This document shows, piece by piece, positions 1-9,060 of a stretch of DNA of 64,000 nt (the first letter of the stretch is position 1; each line of letters opens with the position of its first letter). This DNA comes from Halocynthiibacter styelae (lineage in GTDB: Bacteria > Pseudomonadota > Alphaproteobacteria > Rhodobacterales > Rhodobacteraceae): the NCBI RefSeq assembly GCF_016123485.1, contig NZ_JADCKQ010000002.1, forward strand, positions 248,001-312,000. Direction: 5' to 3'. The position numbers and the translations under genes were made by a program. The notes beneath the pieces were generated by a model, which ran no database searches, was not told the origin of the DNA, and worked only from the letters and a program-made list of their open reading frames with translations.

Positions 1-340
1 AACGTGCAAGTGGTCACTGCAGCAGATCGTAGTTGGTTGAGGCCATTGAAATATAAGCCCTGGGGCCGTTTAACGCGAACGGCCCTAAGCAGGCCGGGTG
101 TAATTTGGGTCTAATGACGGCTCCCAGCCCTTAGCAGTCCTTGCCTTTCGACACGTCGGGCGAATTGCAGACCTTCGCTACAGGCGTATTTCTTTGAAAG
201 CACCGTCCAAAAGAAAACATTTGATTATGGATGGAGCACAAAGAAACTGCGATTAATCCGAGGTCTGAATACCTGGCAAGGACCCAGAACCGCTGCACGG
301 GGGCTTCGCCAAAAAAGGAGGCTCAGGGCATCACTCAGTC
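1..340. other. Left-edge gap, no supported gene
   Basis: I see no supportable gene here. The first 114 bases are open in frame 1 and end in TAA, so they could be the tail of a gene cut by the window edge, but the translation is not recognisable. The rest, downstream of the protease gene on the opposite strand, looks like the degenerate non-coding DNA found between the other defence modules. No tRNA-like fold was found that could act as an island attachment site. Confidence 0.4.
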
Positions 341-2839
341 CTAAAAATCGATTTCTATGTCGGTGCCCACAGCGACAGATTGCGTTATTATCGCTGAGAT
401 ATCGGTATGGAGCGTCACACTCTGATCTGGGGTTTTGATCGATACGATCAGGGCATAACGCGACTTCTTGTTGCACACTTTCGCATCAGCTCGACCGCGC
501 CACCAACCACCAACCGGCTTAATGCAAAGCACATCCCGTGTCAGCAAGTGTGCGGCCGGACCCGACCATTCATCACTGTGCAAAGATCCACACGAAATCG
601 AGTCTGGTCCGAACCGCCATTTACCGTCATCGCTCCCTGAGGGCGGCTTGTCGAAACGGTCGGCACGTTCAGTGACGTTCACCCGTTTTTTGAAATTGGT
701 AAGAGTTTCATTCCGCCTTTTGAGATCAAAACGTAGACCGAAAGACTGATACCTGTACGCATCTAATGTTGAGAGCGCGCCAGGATTAGGTTCCACGAAA
801 TATGACAAAGTAATCTTCAGCTTAACTTCTCTGTCACCCAAAAGCTCAAGCGCTGCAGCAGGCCAAGGCAGATCATAGTAATGACAATCCTTAAAGCTCC
901 GCCCCCCTGAAGACGTATAGGGCTGGATTTCACTCTGTGCGACCAATGCGAGGTGGTTCTCAGCCGATGCGACAGCGCGCTCAAACGATGGGACACCATA
1001 GCCGAAGTGGCGCAACAAAGCGGCAGCATCTGTCTTCCCAAGTGGGTCAAGAACACGGCGCATTTTATCGGTCCACTCAGCACCATGGACCATCAACCCA
1101 CGAATAGTTTCAGGCCAATAATCCGGATGGCGCTCCATCAGCCGGGCCGCAAGCCGCGAGGCTTCTGCCGTCGCGGCACTGGTCGCGCGAAAGGCTGTCA
1201 GAGGTTTTCGGCTGACATCAGGCCCCGAGGTCAGAACTGACAAAGAATTTGTGTCGACGACTGTCTGCTCCGTCGGATCAACAGCACGGTTACCAGCTTC
1301 CATGACTATGTCAGGCTTATATGGGCTACGGCCTTTCGTCCAAAGAGTCGAAGACCTTGTGAAAGGGCTGAGTTCACCCGCATCGGACATAGGTTTGTAA
1401 TCAGCAAGCTCGGGCTCTTGAATGTCAATCTTATCTGTATACCCCCCCACAACCAGCGCGTTCCAAGCCTGGGCCGGATCCTCGATGGCGAGTGTGTCAA
1501 CAGGCTGGACGTCCCGCATCATAATAGGATTCGGCGCGTTTCCCGCTGAAATGACGAAAAGTCTTCTTGGAGCCTGTTCTCCGCCAATAGTTACACCTGC
1601 GGCCTCTTGGTCGATTGCAGCACTCCACGTCGTTGGCTGGATGCCCGAAACACCGTCATTCGTCACCGCCATGCAGAATACTCTTCGCCGATCAGGGTGG
1701 TTAGTTTCAGCAATACTCACTGCCGATTTAGTTACAGACCCATAAAACCGCTCTTCGGTAGCTTTTGCACCCGGTGGTGGCAAAATCTTGACGGATTCTA
1801 ATCGATGACGAAGTTCATAGGGAAGAGATGACCCAAGGCGGAATGTGAGATCACCGTGCAGCGCCAGTCCAGCCATCTGTGTGCCGTGCCCTGGGAAAGG
1901 GCCGCTGTCGTCCACGCCCCAAGATTTTACAACAGCATCCTGTTCATTTGTCGCTAGAGCCGGCTCAATGAGATGGTGGCCCCGGTTCACACCGCTATCA
2001 AGCAGACATACACTCGGAGCGTCTGAGACAGGCCACTGCACCCGATTTGCGAGATCGTCGGTCCACGCAATCTGATCATCGTCGTCGAGCGTATCAAGAA
2101 AGAAAGTCGGATTATCAGTCGCCCGTCGCAGCTCCATAATCGCAAAACGACCAAACAGCATGATCTCAATCATCGTGCGGTTGGCATAAACAGGAATTAC
2201 GACATGTTCCGGAAATTGCAGGCGCTGATCTACAGCGGCACAGCGCGCATCTAACTGTTCAGCAAGTTCCTCGAGGTCGGCCTCTGCGCTTTTGACGCAC
2301 CAAACCTCCCACCACATCCAATGTGTTGGATCATCTGGGAGCGCGGCAGGGTCGTCGGTCCAAAAAGTTTCGAGACGTGCTTGGCGAAAACTCTCAATCG
2401 GATCGACAAAACTCTTCTGAGGTGGATTATTTGTATCTTCAGTTAAGGGACCGGTGTGGTACTCCTCCAAAACATGGGCCAAGACCGCACGCGCTTCGTC
2501 GGGAACGAATAGGCCGACAACCTTGTTCTCAGCCGCGTCCAGCCGGGCAGCCAGTGGCTTTACACCAGATTTTTTACGCTCGAGTTTATCCGCAACCCCA
2601 CCGCGTTTCAGTTCCACTTCGAGAAATGCGCCCTTGACCGGATCGGTGCGTGGATCATTCGGTCGGCTTTCGTCAAACCCCTTAAGAGCAGATGCTAAAT
2701 CTCCACGCAGCTTGCCGCCATGGACTGTTCGATCACGCGGCTGCTGCTGTCCGGGAAAGCGATCATTGGATGCTTTGTAATCGTTCCGTGATCTACGACT
2801 AATAATGTCGATATGCTTTAAATTATATTTTGAAACCAT
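341..2839 (-). CDS. ietS: Subtilisin-like serine protease of an IetAS defence pair
   Basis: 832-residue S8-family (subtilase) protein without a signal peptide, so probably cytoplasmic. The triad is readable: Asp281 (LLDSGVN), His318 (PGHGTQMAG) and Ser554 (ATSAATAEAS), with oxyanion Asn434 (SAGN). About 270 residues precede the catalytic core and about 230 follow it; both are unassigned. The ATG lies 9 bp downstream of the AAA ATPase stop on the same strand, behind an AAGAG ribosome site, so the two are one operon. Large subtilase plus small AAA ATPase is the layout of IetAS, first described as a plasmid exclusion system in Agrobacterium and later as anti-phage. The protease is presumably the effector controlled by the ATPase; that role is inferred from the family. 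Confidence 0.85.
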   Translation of the reverse strand: MVSKYNLKHIDIISRRSRNDYKASNDRFPGQQQPRDRTVHGGKLRGDLASALKGFDESRPNDPRTDPVKGAFLEVELKRGGVADKLERKKSGVKPLAARLDAAENKVVGLFVPDEARAVLAHVLEEYHTGPLTEDTNNPPQKSFVDPIESFRQARLETFWTDDPAALPDDPTHWMWWEVWCVKSAEADLEELAEQLDARCAAVDQRLQFPEHVVIPVYANRTMIEIMLFGRFAIMELRRATDNPTFFLDTLDDDDQIAWTDDLANRVQWPVSDAPSVCLLDSGVNRGHHLIEPALATNEQDAVVKSWGVDDSGPFPGHGTQMAGLALHGDLTFRLGSSLPYELRHRLESVKILPPPGAKATEERFYGSVTKSAVSIAETNHPDRRRVFCMAVTNDGVSGIQPTTWSAAIDQEAAGVTIGGEQAPRRLFVISAGNAPNPIMMRDVQPVDTLAIEDPAQAWNALVVGGYTDKIDIQEPELADYKPMSDAGELSPFTRSSTLWTKGRSPYKPDIVMEAGNRAVDPTEQTVVDTNSLSVLTSGPDVSRKPLTAFRATSAATAEASRLAARLMERHPDYWPETIRGLMVHGAEWTDKMRRVLDPLGKTDAAALLRHFGYGVPSFERAVASAENHLALVAQSEIQPYTSSGGRSFKDCHYYDLPWPAAALELLGDREVKLKITLSYFVEPNPGALSTLDAYRYQSFGLRFDLKRRNETLTNFKKRVNVTERADRFDKPPSGSDDGKWRFGPDSISCGSLHSDEWSGPAAHLLTRDVLCIKPVGGWWRGRADAKVCNKKSRYALIVSIKTPDQSVTLHTDISAIITQSVAVGTDIEIDF

Positions 2840-2848
2840 TTGCTGCTC

Positions 2849-3853
2849 TTAAGAGTTTATTTTCACCGCTCCAAATGCGTTACGCATCGCCTTGCGGTCA
2901 TCGAGGCGGTGTAAAATATCGTCGGTTGTCACCTTATCGTGCTCACTCAGAATAGCGGTTTTTACCGCTTCCTCAATTGCGCGCGCTATTTCAGATTGGC
3001 TGAATCCCTGAGCAGACCCAACGATTTTCTTCCAAGCCAAATTGGGGTACTTCATCGGCCGCAAATTCGCTTTGATAATCGCTTTGATCTCGTCATCAGA
3101 TGGTGACTGAAATTCTAAGACCAAATCAAATCTGCGCAGCAATGCTGGATCCAAAAGGTCGGGATAGTTCGTAGCACCAACGATCAAACTGTCCGTACCG
3201 TTCGGTTCTTCCATAAACTGCAGAAAGGAGTTGAGCACCCTGCGCATCTCGGCCACATCGTTTTTGGCACCGCGATGAGCGCCCAATGCGTCAAATTCGT
3301 CAAAGAGGTATACCCCTCTGTGCCGCGCGGTTTCATCAAAAGCCAATCGTAGCTTCGCAGCCGTTTCACCCATATATCGTGTAATCAAACTATCGAGGCG
3401 GATAACAAACAAAGGCAAACGCAGAGCCCCTGCAAGTGCTTCAGCCGTCATCGTTTTTCCAGATCCCGGCGGGCCAACGAACAACACGCGCCTGTTTGGC
3501 GTTTTTCCATGTTCGCGCAACCAATGACGCTTATTCTGTTGTAGAACGACGTCATCTATACGCGTCCTCAACATCGGATTGAGCATGACATTGTCCAGAT
3601 TATGCTCTGGGTTACGCAGCTCGATTAAGTCCGCAAGGTCCCCCCGAGGCGATGCAAACGGCACGGCGACCGATGCACCTTTGCCGGCTAGCTCACGGGC
3701 TTTTTCAACTGCAGATCGCAGTTGCTCGGCAGTCGAGCGGTGTCCTGATCGTGCTTCAGATGCTGCAACTTGGAGAGCGATGGCATAGAATTGCTCATCG
3801 TCACCATCGGCTCGGCTTTCAAGCATCGCGAGGATTTGCTTTGTGTTAGACAT
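2849..3853 (-). CDS. ietA: AAA ATPase of an IetAS defence pair
   Basis: 334-residue single-domain AAA+ ATPase. Walker A is GPPGSGKT (residues 127-134), Walker B VYLFDEFD (181-188), sensor-1 Asn229 in GATNYPD, and arginines 240-241 in the LLRRFD position of the arginine finger. The N-terminal ~85 residues are helical and probably recognise a partner or substrate. It is first in a two-gene operon with the subtilase and has a strong AAGGGGGG ribosome site 5' of its ATG. By analogy with IetA it should sense the threat and gate the protease. The assignment rests on fold plus neighbour, because the ATPase alone resembles many FtsH/spastin-like AAA proteins. Confidence 0.85.
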   Translation of the reverse strand: MSNTKQILAMLESRADGDDEQFYAIALQVAASEARSGHRSTAEQLRSAVEKARELAGKGASVAVPFASPRGDLADLIELRNPEHNLDNVMLNPMLRTRIDDVVLQQNKRHWLREHGKTPNRRVLFVGPPGSGKTMTAEALAGALRLPLFVIRLDSLITRYMGETAAKLRLAFDETARHRGVYLFDEFDALGAHRGAKNDVAEMRRVLNSFLQFMEEPNGTDSLIVGATNYPDLLDPALLRRFDLVLEFQSPSDDEIKAIIKANLRPMKYPNLAWKKIVGSAQGFSQSEIARAIEEAVKTAILSEHDKVTTDDILHRLDDRKAMRNAFGAVKINS

Positions 3854-4299
3854 GCGCCCCCCTTTCCAAATGCTCTAAGTCGTTCACAACCTGTTTTTCA
3901 AAGGCGTAAATTGGGCACCTTTGCAAATTCTTACCTTCACTCTCGCAAAAACTTTGGCCCTTGTCGACGGAAAACGCCTCGCATTCAAGGTCATTTCTTC
4001 GAATGCGCCAGTATCAATAACAGCAATCGGTGCTGCTGCAGCGAAAGTCCGGTTTGAGGGAGCGTACCGCGGCTTGCAAGATCGCGGGTCAATGTCTCCT
4101 TTGGGCCACCGCTCGACTTTGCAAAGGTCACTAACTGCCCAAAGCGACCCATGACTGCTGCCAGCCCAAACCGGAAATTGGGATTTGACGCCTCGGGCGG
4201 GTTTCCTGACATTCGCTGCAGGTGCAATTGGATTACTGCATTTCATAAAAGCAGACATCGGTCAGCTGTATTCTGTGGCTTTATTTCGGTCCCTCGTTT
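3854..4299. other. Gap between IetAS and SIR2-HerA modules
   Basis: No gene is supported. The stretch has a patchy, degenerate look and holds one copy of a 25-bp repeat (4115-4139) shared with 8617-8641. The ietA promoter must lie in its first ~100 bases on the minus strand. The remainder separates two independently mobile defence modules. Confidence 0.5.
4115..4139 (+). repeat. Dispersed 25-bp repeat, copy 1
   Basis: Starts GACTTTGCAAAG and ends CACTAACTGCC. It matches 8617-8641 at 23 of 25 positions, without gaps and in the same orientation. Both copies lie in intergenic DNA of the defence island. Confidence 0.65.
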
Positions 4300-6174
4300 T
4301 CATGATTGCATGTTTTTGCAAATTTGGTCCAGGAAGGCGTTATCAGGGGCGTCTTCTGACCAGGCTTTTGCGAACGAAATGTCATTAGAATCGGGTAATT
4401 TTTCTTCACGCAGAGAACTGATTTTAATTCGGGCCGGTAGCGCGGCAGCTTCGCCTACAAACAAAGCTTCCTGCCTAGGAAGCGACGACAGTGCAGAAGT
4501 CATATTGGATAGGCTGTCAGGCAAAAAGCGTGACACATGTTGTTGATCTTGACTGTTTGATAATCTCAATACAATCCATGAATTACATTGAGAAATGACC
4601 GTGCCTTCTACGTCGGCGGGGCGTTGTGACACAAGCATCAAACCAAGGCCATATTTACGCCCTTCACGCGCAATACGCCTAATTGCATCTTGAGCGACTG
4701 CGTACTGTGCATCACCACGGTTTGGAACGTATCGATGCGCTTCTTCGCACACGAGCAAAATCGGGTCTCTCTCCCTTTCTGGTCGTGATTGGTTGAGCTT
4801 GTATTGAAATAAGAGGCGAGCAATAGCCCCAGCCAATGGGCCAGCAACTTCGTTTGGAAGGCCGGATATATCGATAATTCGAATTTTGGTTTCATTGTCA
4901 CCTTGTATGGAAATGAATTGCTTCAGAACGTCGGCTATGGCTAGGCCATCGCCCAGATAATCGTTCATCAGAAATTGTATGCGGCTGTCCGTTTTTAGAA
5001 CTCTGATTTTGTCGAGAATGGACGACATTTTTTCCAATTCTGATGGTGTCTTATCTTGCCATCTTGCTTGATGCCATCGTTGGGACTGTAGCTTTGTTAT
5101 ATGTGCTAGAAACTCATCAAGCTGAAACGGTCTCGGCTTATCCCTGTCAAAACTCGAAATGGCGTCCATGCGTTTTTGTTGTTCTTCTGGCGTGCCTTCG
5201 GTTCGGGCTATAGGTACTTGCGGTGAATTGTGCTCTCCAAGAGTGGCAATGTCTATTTCTTCCGCTTTTAGTATCAATCCCGCTTGGGCCATTCGTGCAT
5301 GAGTTAGAGCTTTGTAGACGGCATTTGCTTGAGACGTTGCTTCCACTTCCGCCTTTCCAACTGCAAGTGAGCGAAATTCATCACTCGACATTAGCCAAAA
5401 TGGGAGTTTTAACTTTATAGTGCCTTCTTCTTCGTCATGCGGTGAATCGTAGGCTTTGAATGCGGTCGAAACGCCCCGAAACGCCTTTCTGTATTCGCCA
5501 TGAGGGTCGATCACGACGATTCGAGATCTCGTGTCTTGCTCGCCAACAGCTTTATGCGCAATGACTGAATGCAAAATCGAGGCGACAGTTCCTGATTTAC
5601 CTGACCCAGTTGATCCGAGAATTGCGCAATGCTGTCCAAACAGTTTGTCCATATTTGCACGACAGGGGACGCGCGAAGCACCGATGTAACTCCCAATAGG
5701 TACATGGCAGTTAATCCCGTCGCCTCTAGTGCTCTCCACGCTCTCATAGAGCATCTGCGTTTCGGCCTTAGTCATTAGATATACCGATTGTAGGGGAAGT
5801 GGGTAAGTGCTTATCCCACGTCGAAAATCTAAGGTTTCCGATTGGGCTTGCCACCACGCCTCCCCTAATAAATCGGCTTCAATCACCCTTTTATCCATTG
5901 TTGACGAAGCGATGCCCGTGGTCGCAGCAATAGCTGCTGCTTCCTCGTCTGACTGCAACCGCAGCAAGCTAACAGTAGCGAAAATAAGCCTTCGGCCCAT
6001 GTGCAGCTTGATAATGCTGCCCAGCTGCCCGACAGAATACACACGCCCTTTGTAGCCGCGTGTTAATTCGGTGATATTTTTGTCCAAAGCAATCTTTATC
6101 GAACTGCCTGAAACTTCGAATACGGTGCCGATTTGCAGATCATCGCTAATCAAAAATGCGCTTGCGGTACTCAT
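4300..6174 (-). CDS. herA: HerA-like ATPase of a SIR2-HerA defence system
   Basis: 624-residue HerA/FtsK-type ATPase (DUF87). An N-terminal beta-rich HAS-barrel region (to about residue 75) precedes Walker A GSTGSGKS (187-194), the VIDPHGEY segment (221-228), Walker B LLVCEEAH with catalytic Glu477/478, and the SQRPADV motif near 516. These proteins assemble as hexameric rings acting on DNA ends. The ATG overlaps the stop of the upstream SIR2 gene (ATGA), indicating translational coupling. SIR2-HerA pairs are known anti-phage systems in which NAD depletion or nuclease activity follows complex assembly. Length and gene order match that type. Confidence 0.9.
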   Translation of the reverse strand: MSTASAFLISDDLQIGTVFEVSGSSIKIALDKNITELTRGYKGRVYSVGQLGSIIKLHMGRRLIFATVSLLRLQSDEEAAAIAATTGIASSTMDKRVIEADLLGEAWWQAQSETLDFRRGISTYPLPLQSVYLMTKAETQMLYESVESTRGDGINCHVPIGSYIGASRVPCRANMDKLFGQHCAILGSTGSGKSGTVASILHSVIAHKAVGEQDTRSRIVVIDPHGEYRKAFRGVSTAFKAYDSPHDEEEGTIKLKLPFWLMSSDEFRSLAVGKAEVEATSQANAVYKALTHARMAQAGLILKAEEIDIATLGEHNSPQVPIARTEGTPEEQQKRMDAISSFDRDKPRPFQLDEFLAHITKLQSQRWHQARWQDKTPSELEKMSSILDKIRVLKTDSRIQFLMNDYLGDGLAIADVLKQFISIQGDNETKIRIIDISGLPNEVAGPLAGAIARLLFQYKLNQSRPERERDPILLVCEEAHRYVPNRGDAQYAVAQDAIRRIAREGRKYGLGLMLVSQRPADVEGTVISQCNSWIVLRLSNSQDQQHVSRFLPDSLSNMTSALSSLPRQEALFVGEAAALPARIKISSLREEKLPDSNDISFAKAWSEDAPDNAFLDQICKNMQS

Positions 6175-7370
6175 TTCAATGCTTCCTCTATGTCTTGAGG
6201 TAAGCCGTTAGAAAGTAAGTCAGTCACGCCAGCAAAGGTCCACCATGATCGGCCACCATCAACCTCCCAGAATGGACCAGCACTTCCACGGTATAGTCCT
6301 TTGTCTGAGGCAATGTAGATGCGCTCTCCCCATGAAAGTTTACGCCAAGTTTCAAGTTGTTCCGGCAGGCCGCCATTTTCTTGGGCAAAGGCAACCATTG
6401 TAAGGCGGCTGTCTTTTTTCGACATCGCATATATTATATCTTCATTGATATGTTCATCACCGAATGAGTACCCACAGATAAGAAGAATACGCTCGGCTCC
6501 GTCAGATAGGTTTTGGCGGAACCTATTGAAAAGTGCTGAGAAGGGATCGAGTTGAGTATTTATGTATTTCGTTGATTGAGGATAGATAACCACAGCATTT
6601 TCCGCCTTTGGGTACTTGTCGTTAAATCGTGTGCGAAAAAGTTGAGATGCGTCGTGCTCAGGGGCAACCCAGTCGATTGAGCCATGTAATTTTACAACCC
6701 TCGCTTTGGTTGAACGATGTTCTGCAACGTCGTAACCAGCCCAAAACCCAACACCACCGCCAATAAACCCATCATCATATGGGACTTGTTTTAGTGCCAA
6801 CGCATCTTCTATCAGCGTGTCGTAATTGGTTGTGAAAAATTCAATTGTGCCGCGAATATTTTCTAATCCGGCTTGGTTTTTCTGAAAAATAGCATCAACA
6901 AAATTTAGATGTTCATCAATTTTCACAATCGGCTCTTCTGGTGTTCCTACTAACTCTGGATCGTCTTTCCAAGCCGCGCGGTAACCCCATCGTATGGTGG
7001 TGGATATCAACTCGAGAAGGCCATTATGTAGTGTTCTTAGTGTATCATAGGAAACCTTATTTGCTGCGACTTGAGCATTGTTATCTCGAGCGCGGACACT
7101 CATTGAAATGAGATCGGCAAGATGGGTCAGAAAAATTTCTATATGGGCATCCTCGTCGATATCGCCTTCAATCGCGTCGATGACTGTTAAAACTTCATCG
7201 TTCCCAAGGAACTTTTCAATTCGGGCTAGGTCAAGCACCCGCTTTGTTAATGGGATCATCAGTGGGATGTTGGCGGGGTAGCTGATGCCCGCGCATAGCA
7301 ACCATGTTTGTTTGGGGCTGTTTAGTGCTTTTTCAAATTGTTCTGCTGTATCAATGGCCTGTTCAGACAT
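6171..7370 (-). CDS. SIR2-domain NADase partner of HerA
   Basis: 399-residue SIR2-like protein. Visible motifs are LLCAGISYPANIP (24-36, nucleotide-binding loop), TTNYDTLIED (180-189), catalytic His229 in KLHGSIDW, and GYSFGDEHIN (300-309), the ending typical of SIR2_2 defence effectors. Asn182 and His229 are the expected NAD-hydrolysing residues. The loop begins CAGIS where GAGxS is usual, an oddity that could alter cofactor binding. First gene of the pair; its stop overlaps the herA start. Expected role: NAD consumption leading to abortive infection once HerA senses phage. Confidence 0.9.
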   Translation of the reverse strand: MSEQAIDTAEQFEKALNSPKQTWLLCAGISYPANIPLMIPLTKRVLDLARIEKFLGNDEVLTVIDAIEGDIDEDAHIEIFLTHLADLISMSVRARDNNAQVAANKVSYDTLRTLHNGLLELISTTIRWGYRAAWKDDPELVGTPEEPIVKIDEHLNFVDAIFQKNQAGLENIRGTIEFFTTNYDTLIEDALALKQVPYDDGFIGGGVGFWAGYDVAEHRSTKARVVKLHGSIDWVAPEHDASQLFRTRFNDKYPKAENAVVIYPQSTKYINTQLDPFSALFNRFRQNLSDGAERILLICGYSFGDEHINEDIIYAMSKKDSRLTMVAFAQENGGLPEQLETWRKLSWGERIYIASDKGLYRGSAGPFWEVDGGRSWWTFAGVTDLLSNGLPQDIEEALK

Positions 7371-7697
7371 AATATTCTCTTATCCCATTGGAATGCTTGA
7401 GCCAAATGCGGCCTTTTCAAATACTGGTTTCTAAGGGCAGCGATTCAGCAGCCCTAGAAGATCAACTATGCGCAACCACATGCGGAAAACACAATGCCTG
7501 AGGTTGTTTTTCATTCTGGGTCTAGATTGCAGGCTTTAGTGTTCGAATAATGCTGCACCAACGCAGCAATGTCCTCTTCGGTGGACTGCACCGCAGCATT
7601 TCAGATTGTTGTGAACAGCGGCAAAGGGCCGTATCTTTGGCGGGCTGAGATTCTAGACTTGGTAGCACCCACTGAACACAGCTAAAGCGGTTACAAT
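7371..7697. other. Divergent promoter gap, SIR2 versus protease gene
   Basis: 327 bp separating the minus-strand SIR2-HerA operon from the plus-strand trypsin-like gene. It must hold both promoters, but I cannot pick out convincing -35/-10 pairs or an operator. No ORF here looks like a real protein. Confidence 0.5.
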
Positions 7698-8393
7698 ATG
7701 ATTGAGCAATACATACAACTTGTTGAAGAGAACTTCGCCAACACTATACTGCCGACACTCGTGCCGATCTATGAATCGAACGCGCAAAATGCCACTCGAC
7801 CTGACCAAATAGGTACTGGGTTCATACTCAGCTATAATTCGCGCCCGGTGTTGGTCACCGCGAAACATACCATCTTTGGGCATGATGGAAAGGATCGCGC
7901 TGGTGAGAAGGCATTTCGTGCTGGCGAGAATTGGGTCTATGTCGGCGACGTCGATAGTGAGGTTTTCTTTGCGAAAGATCGTGACATCGCATGTTTCTAT
8001 GCAGATCAATTGGTGGGTCGACCTTGCCTGGGGACAGGCAATTTTAGCACCGCGTCTTCCTCTCCAATCACCGTTGGCGGCTACCTAGCCAGAGACTTCA
8101 AACGTACTGGCGAAACTTTGAAACCTATGCCCTATACATTTACGGGGGCGTCCGAAAAAACGACCGACGGTTTGATTGGTCTTCAGTATCGACGAAGCAA
8201 GGTAAAATCCACCGCCAGTGAAATGGTTCAAACCGCGCCGATCCCACGAGGTCTGTCAGGTGGGCCTATGTTGGACAGCGCGAAACTGGCACTTGGGCAA
8301 GTGTCTTTGGTTGGTGTATTTACTGAACAAGATTGTGGCTCCGCGCGGGGCGAACCGTCAGCAGTGCTCGAGCAAATTTTGAAGAGTATGTGA
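7698..8393 (+). CDS. Trypsin-like serine protease, orphan in defence island
   Basis: 231-residue chymotrypsin-fold protein with a full triad: His57 in LVTAKHTIF, Asp96 in DRDIACFY and Ser187 in PRGLSGGPM. GTGFIL (39-44) is the usual opening strand before the histidine. There is no signal peptide and no PDZ, transmembrane or partner domain, so it is a minimal cytoplasmic protease. That differs from periplasmic DegP/HtrA proteins and fits an effector. It stands alone between two defence modules: divergent from SIR2, and 667 bp upstream of the OLD nuclease on the same strand. The ribosome site is weak (AAAGCGG). Substrate and trigger are unknown; a defence role is inferred from context only. Confidence 0.8.
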   Translation: MIEQYIQLVEENFANTILPTLVPIYESNAQNATRPDQIGTGFILSYNSRPVLVTAKHTIFGHDGKDRAGEKAFRAGENWVYVGDVDSEVFFAKDRDIACFYADQLVGRPCLGTGNFSTASSSPITVGGYLARDFKRTGETLKPMPYTFTGASEKTTDGLIGLQYRRSKVKSTASEMVQTAPIPRGLSGGPMLDSAKLALGQVSLVGVFTEQDCGSARGEPSAVLEQILKSM

Positions 8394-8616
8394 CTTCCAG
8401 AATTTAGCTGTTCCAGAGCATTTGATCAGGACCGCTGCGGCCCGGTTGCCCCTCACCAAAAAATTGGAAGGTTGTCTAATGTTCTTTGCGGTTTTTTTGT
8501 TTAGCGTACAGACCGGCGCTGACGGCGCAATAGTCGGCTGTTCAGTGTCCGCTTACAGAAAGCCGCATCCTAGCGGCCCGGGCCAACTTCGAAAGGCATC
8601 TTCAAGCCGAACACGT

Positions 8617-8641
8617 GACTTTGCAAAGTACACTAACTGCC
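8617..8641 (+). repeat. Dispersed 25-bp repeat, copy 2
   Basis: Same orientation as the copy at 4115-4139, with 23 of 25 bases identical. The last four bases, TGCC, also form the left flank of the inverted-repeat element that follows directly. Confidence 0.65.
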
Positions 8642-8807
8642 TATTCTGTTGAAAAACTCGATGTTTTATCCGAAATGCCAAAATTGCAGAATATCCTCCC
8701 GCAAACCACGCTTCTTAAAAATGTAGATTTTCAGATGCGGCATATCTAAGAATGATGTTCTGGATTTTGATCTCGTTTTTTGAATGCGTGAGTTTTTCAA
8801 CAGAATA
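8642..8807. mobile_element. MITE-like inverted-repeat element
   Basis: Perfect 18-bp terminal inverted repeats, TATTCTGTTGAAAAACTC at 8642-8659 and its reverse complement at 8790-8807, enclose 130 bp with no ORF. A 4-bp direct repeat TGCC flanks both outer ends (8638-8641 and 8808-8811), as a target-site duplication would. This fits a non-autonomous miniature transposon mobilised by a transposase elsewhere. The parent element is not identifiable from the window. Confidence 0.65.
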
Positions 8808-9060
8808 TGCCCATTGCTGACCTTGATGAAGAACGCAGCGAATGACAGATTGCCGCCGTTGGGTAACGTTGTAGCGAACGGCCCATTCCGGACATTGGCC
8901 GAGGGTCGTGATTCCGCGCTGCTACTTCCCAAAGCAGACCTTAATGCATGGCCAGATTTTGACTAACAAAATTCAATATTTGCCACTTTCGAGCATTCAG
9001 CTCATAAGGGCATACACTTCACTTGATCGCGCAATACGATACCAATTTTGGGGAGCGTCT

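Larger units (their letters stand above)
8394..9060. other. Gap with repeat and MITE-like element, protease to OLD
   Basis: No gene supported. From left to right it holds about 220 bp of unassigned sequence, the second copy of the 25-bp repeat (8617-8641), a 166-bp inverted-repeat element (8642-8807), then about 250 bp that includes the promoter of the OLD-family gene. The ORF that opens at 8908 and runs into the OLD gene does so by chance; the true start is at 9061. Confidence 0.6.

Noticed and set aside
1-114. C-terminal end of a gene entering from the left
   Set aside because: 37 open codons only, with no recognisable similarity; kept as an unassigned gap.
8908-9060. N-terminal extension of the OLD protein
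   Set aside because: No ribosome site upstream; the ATG at 9061 has GGGGAG at proper distance and begins the typical OLD N terminus.
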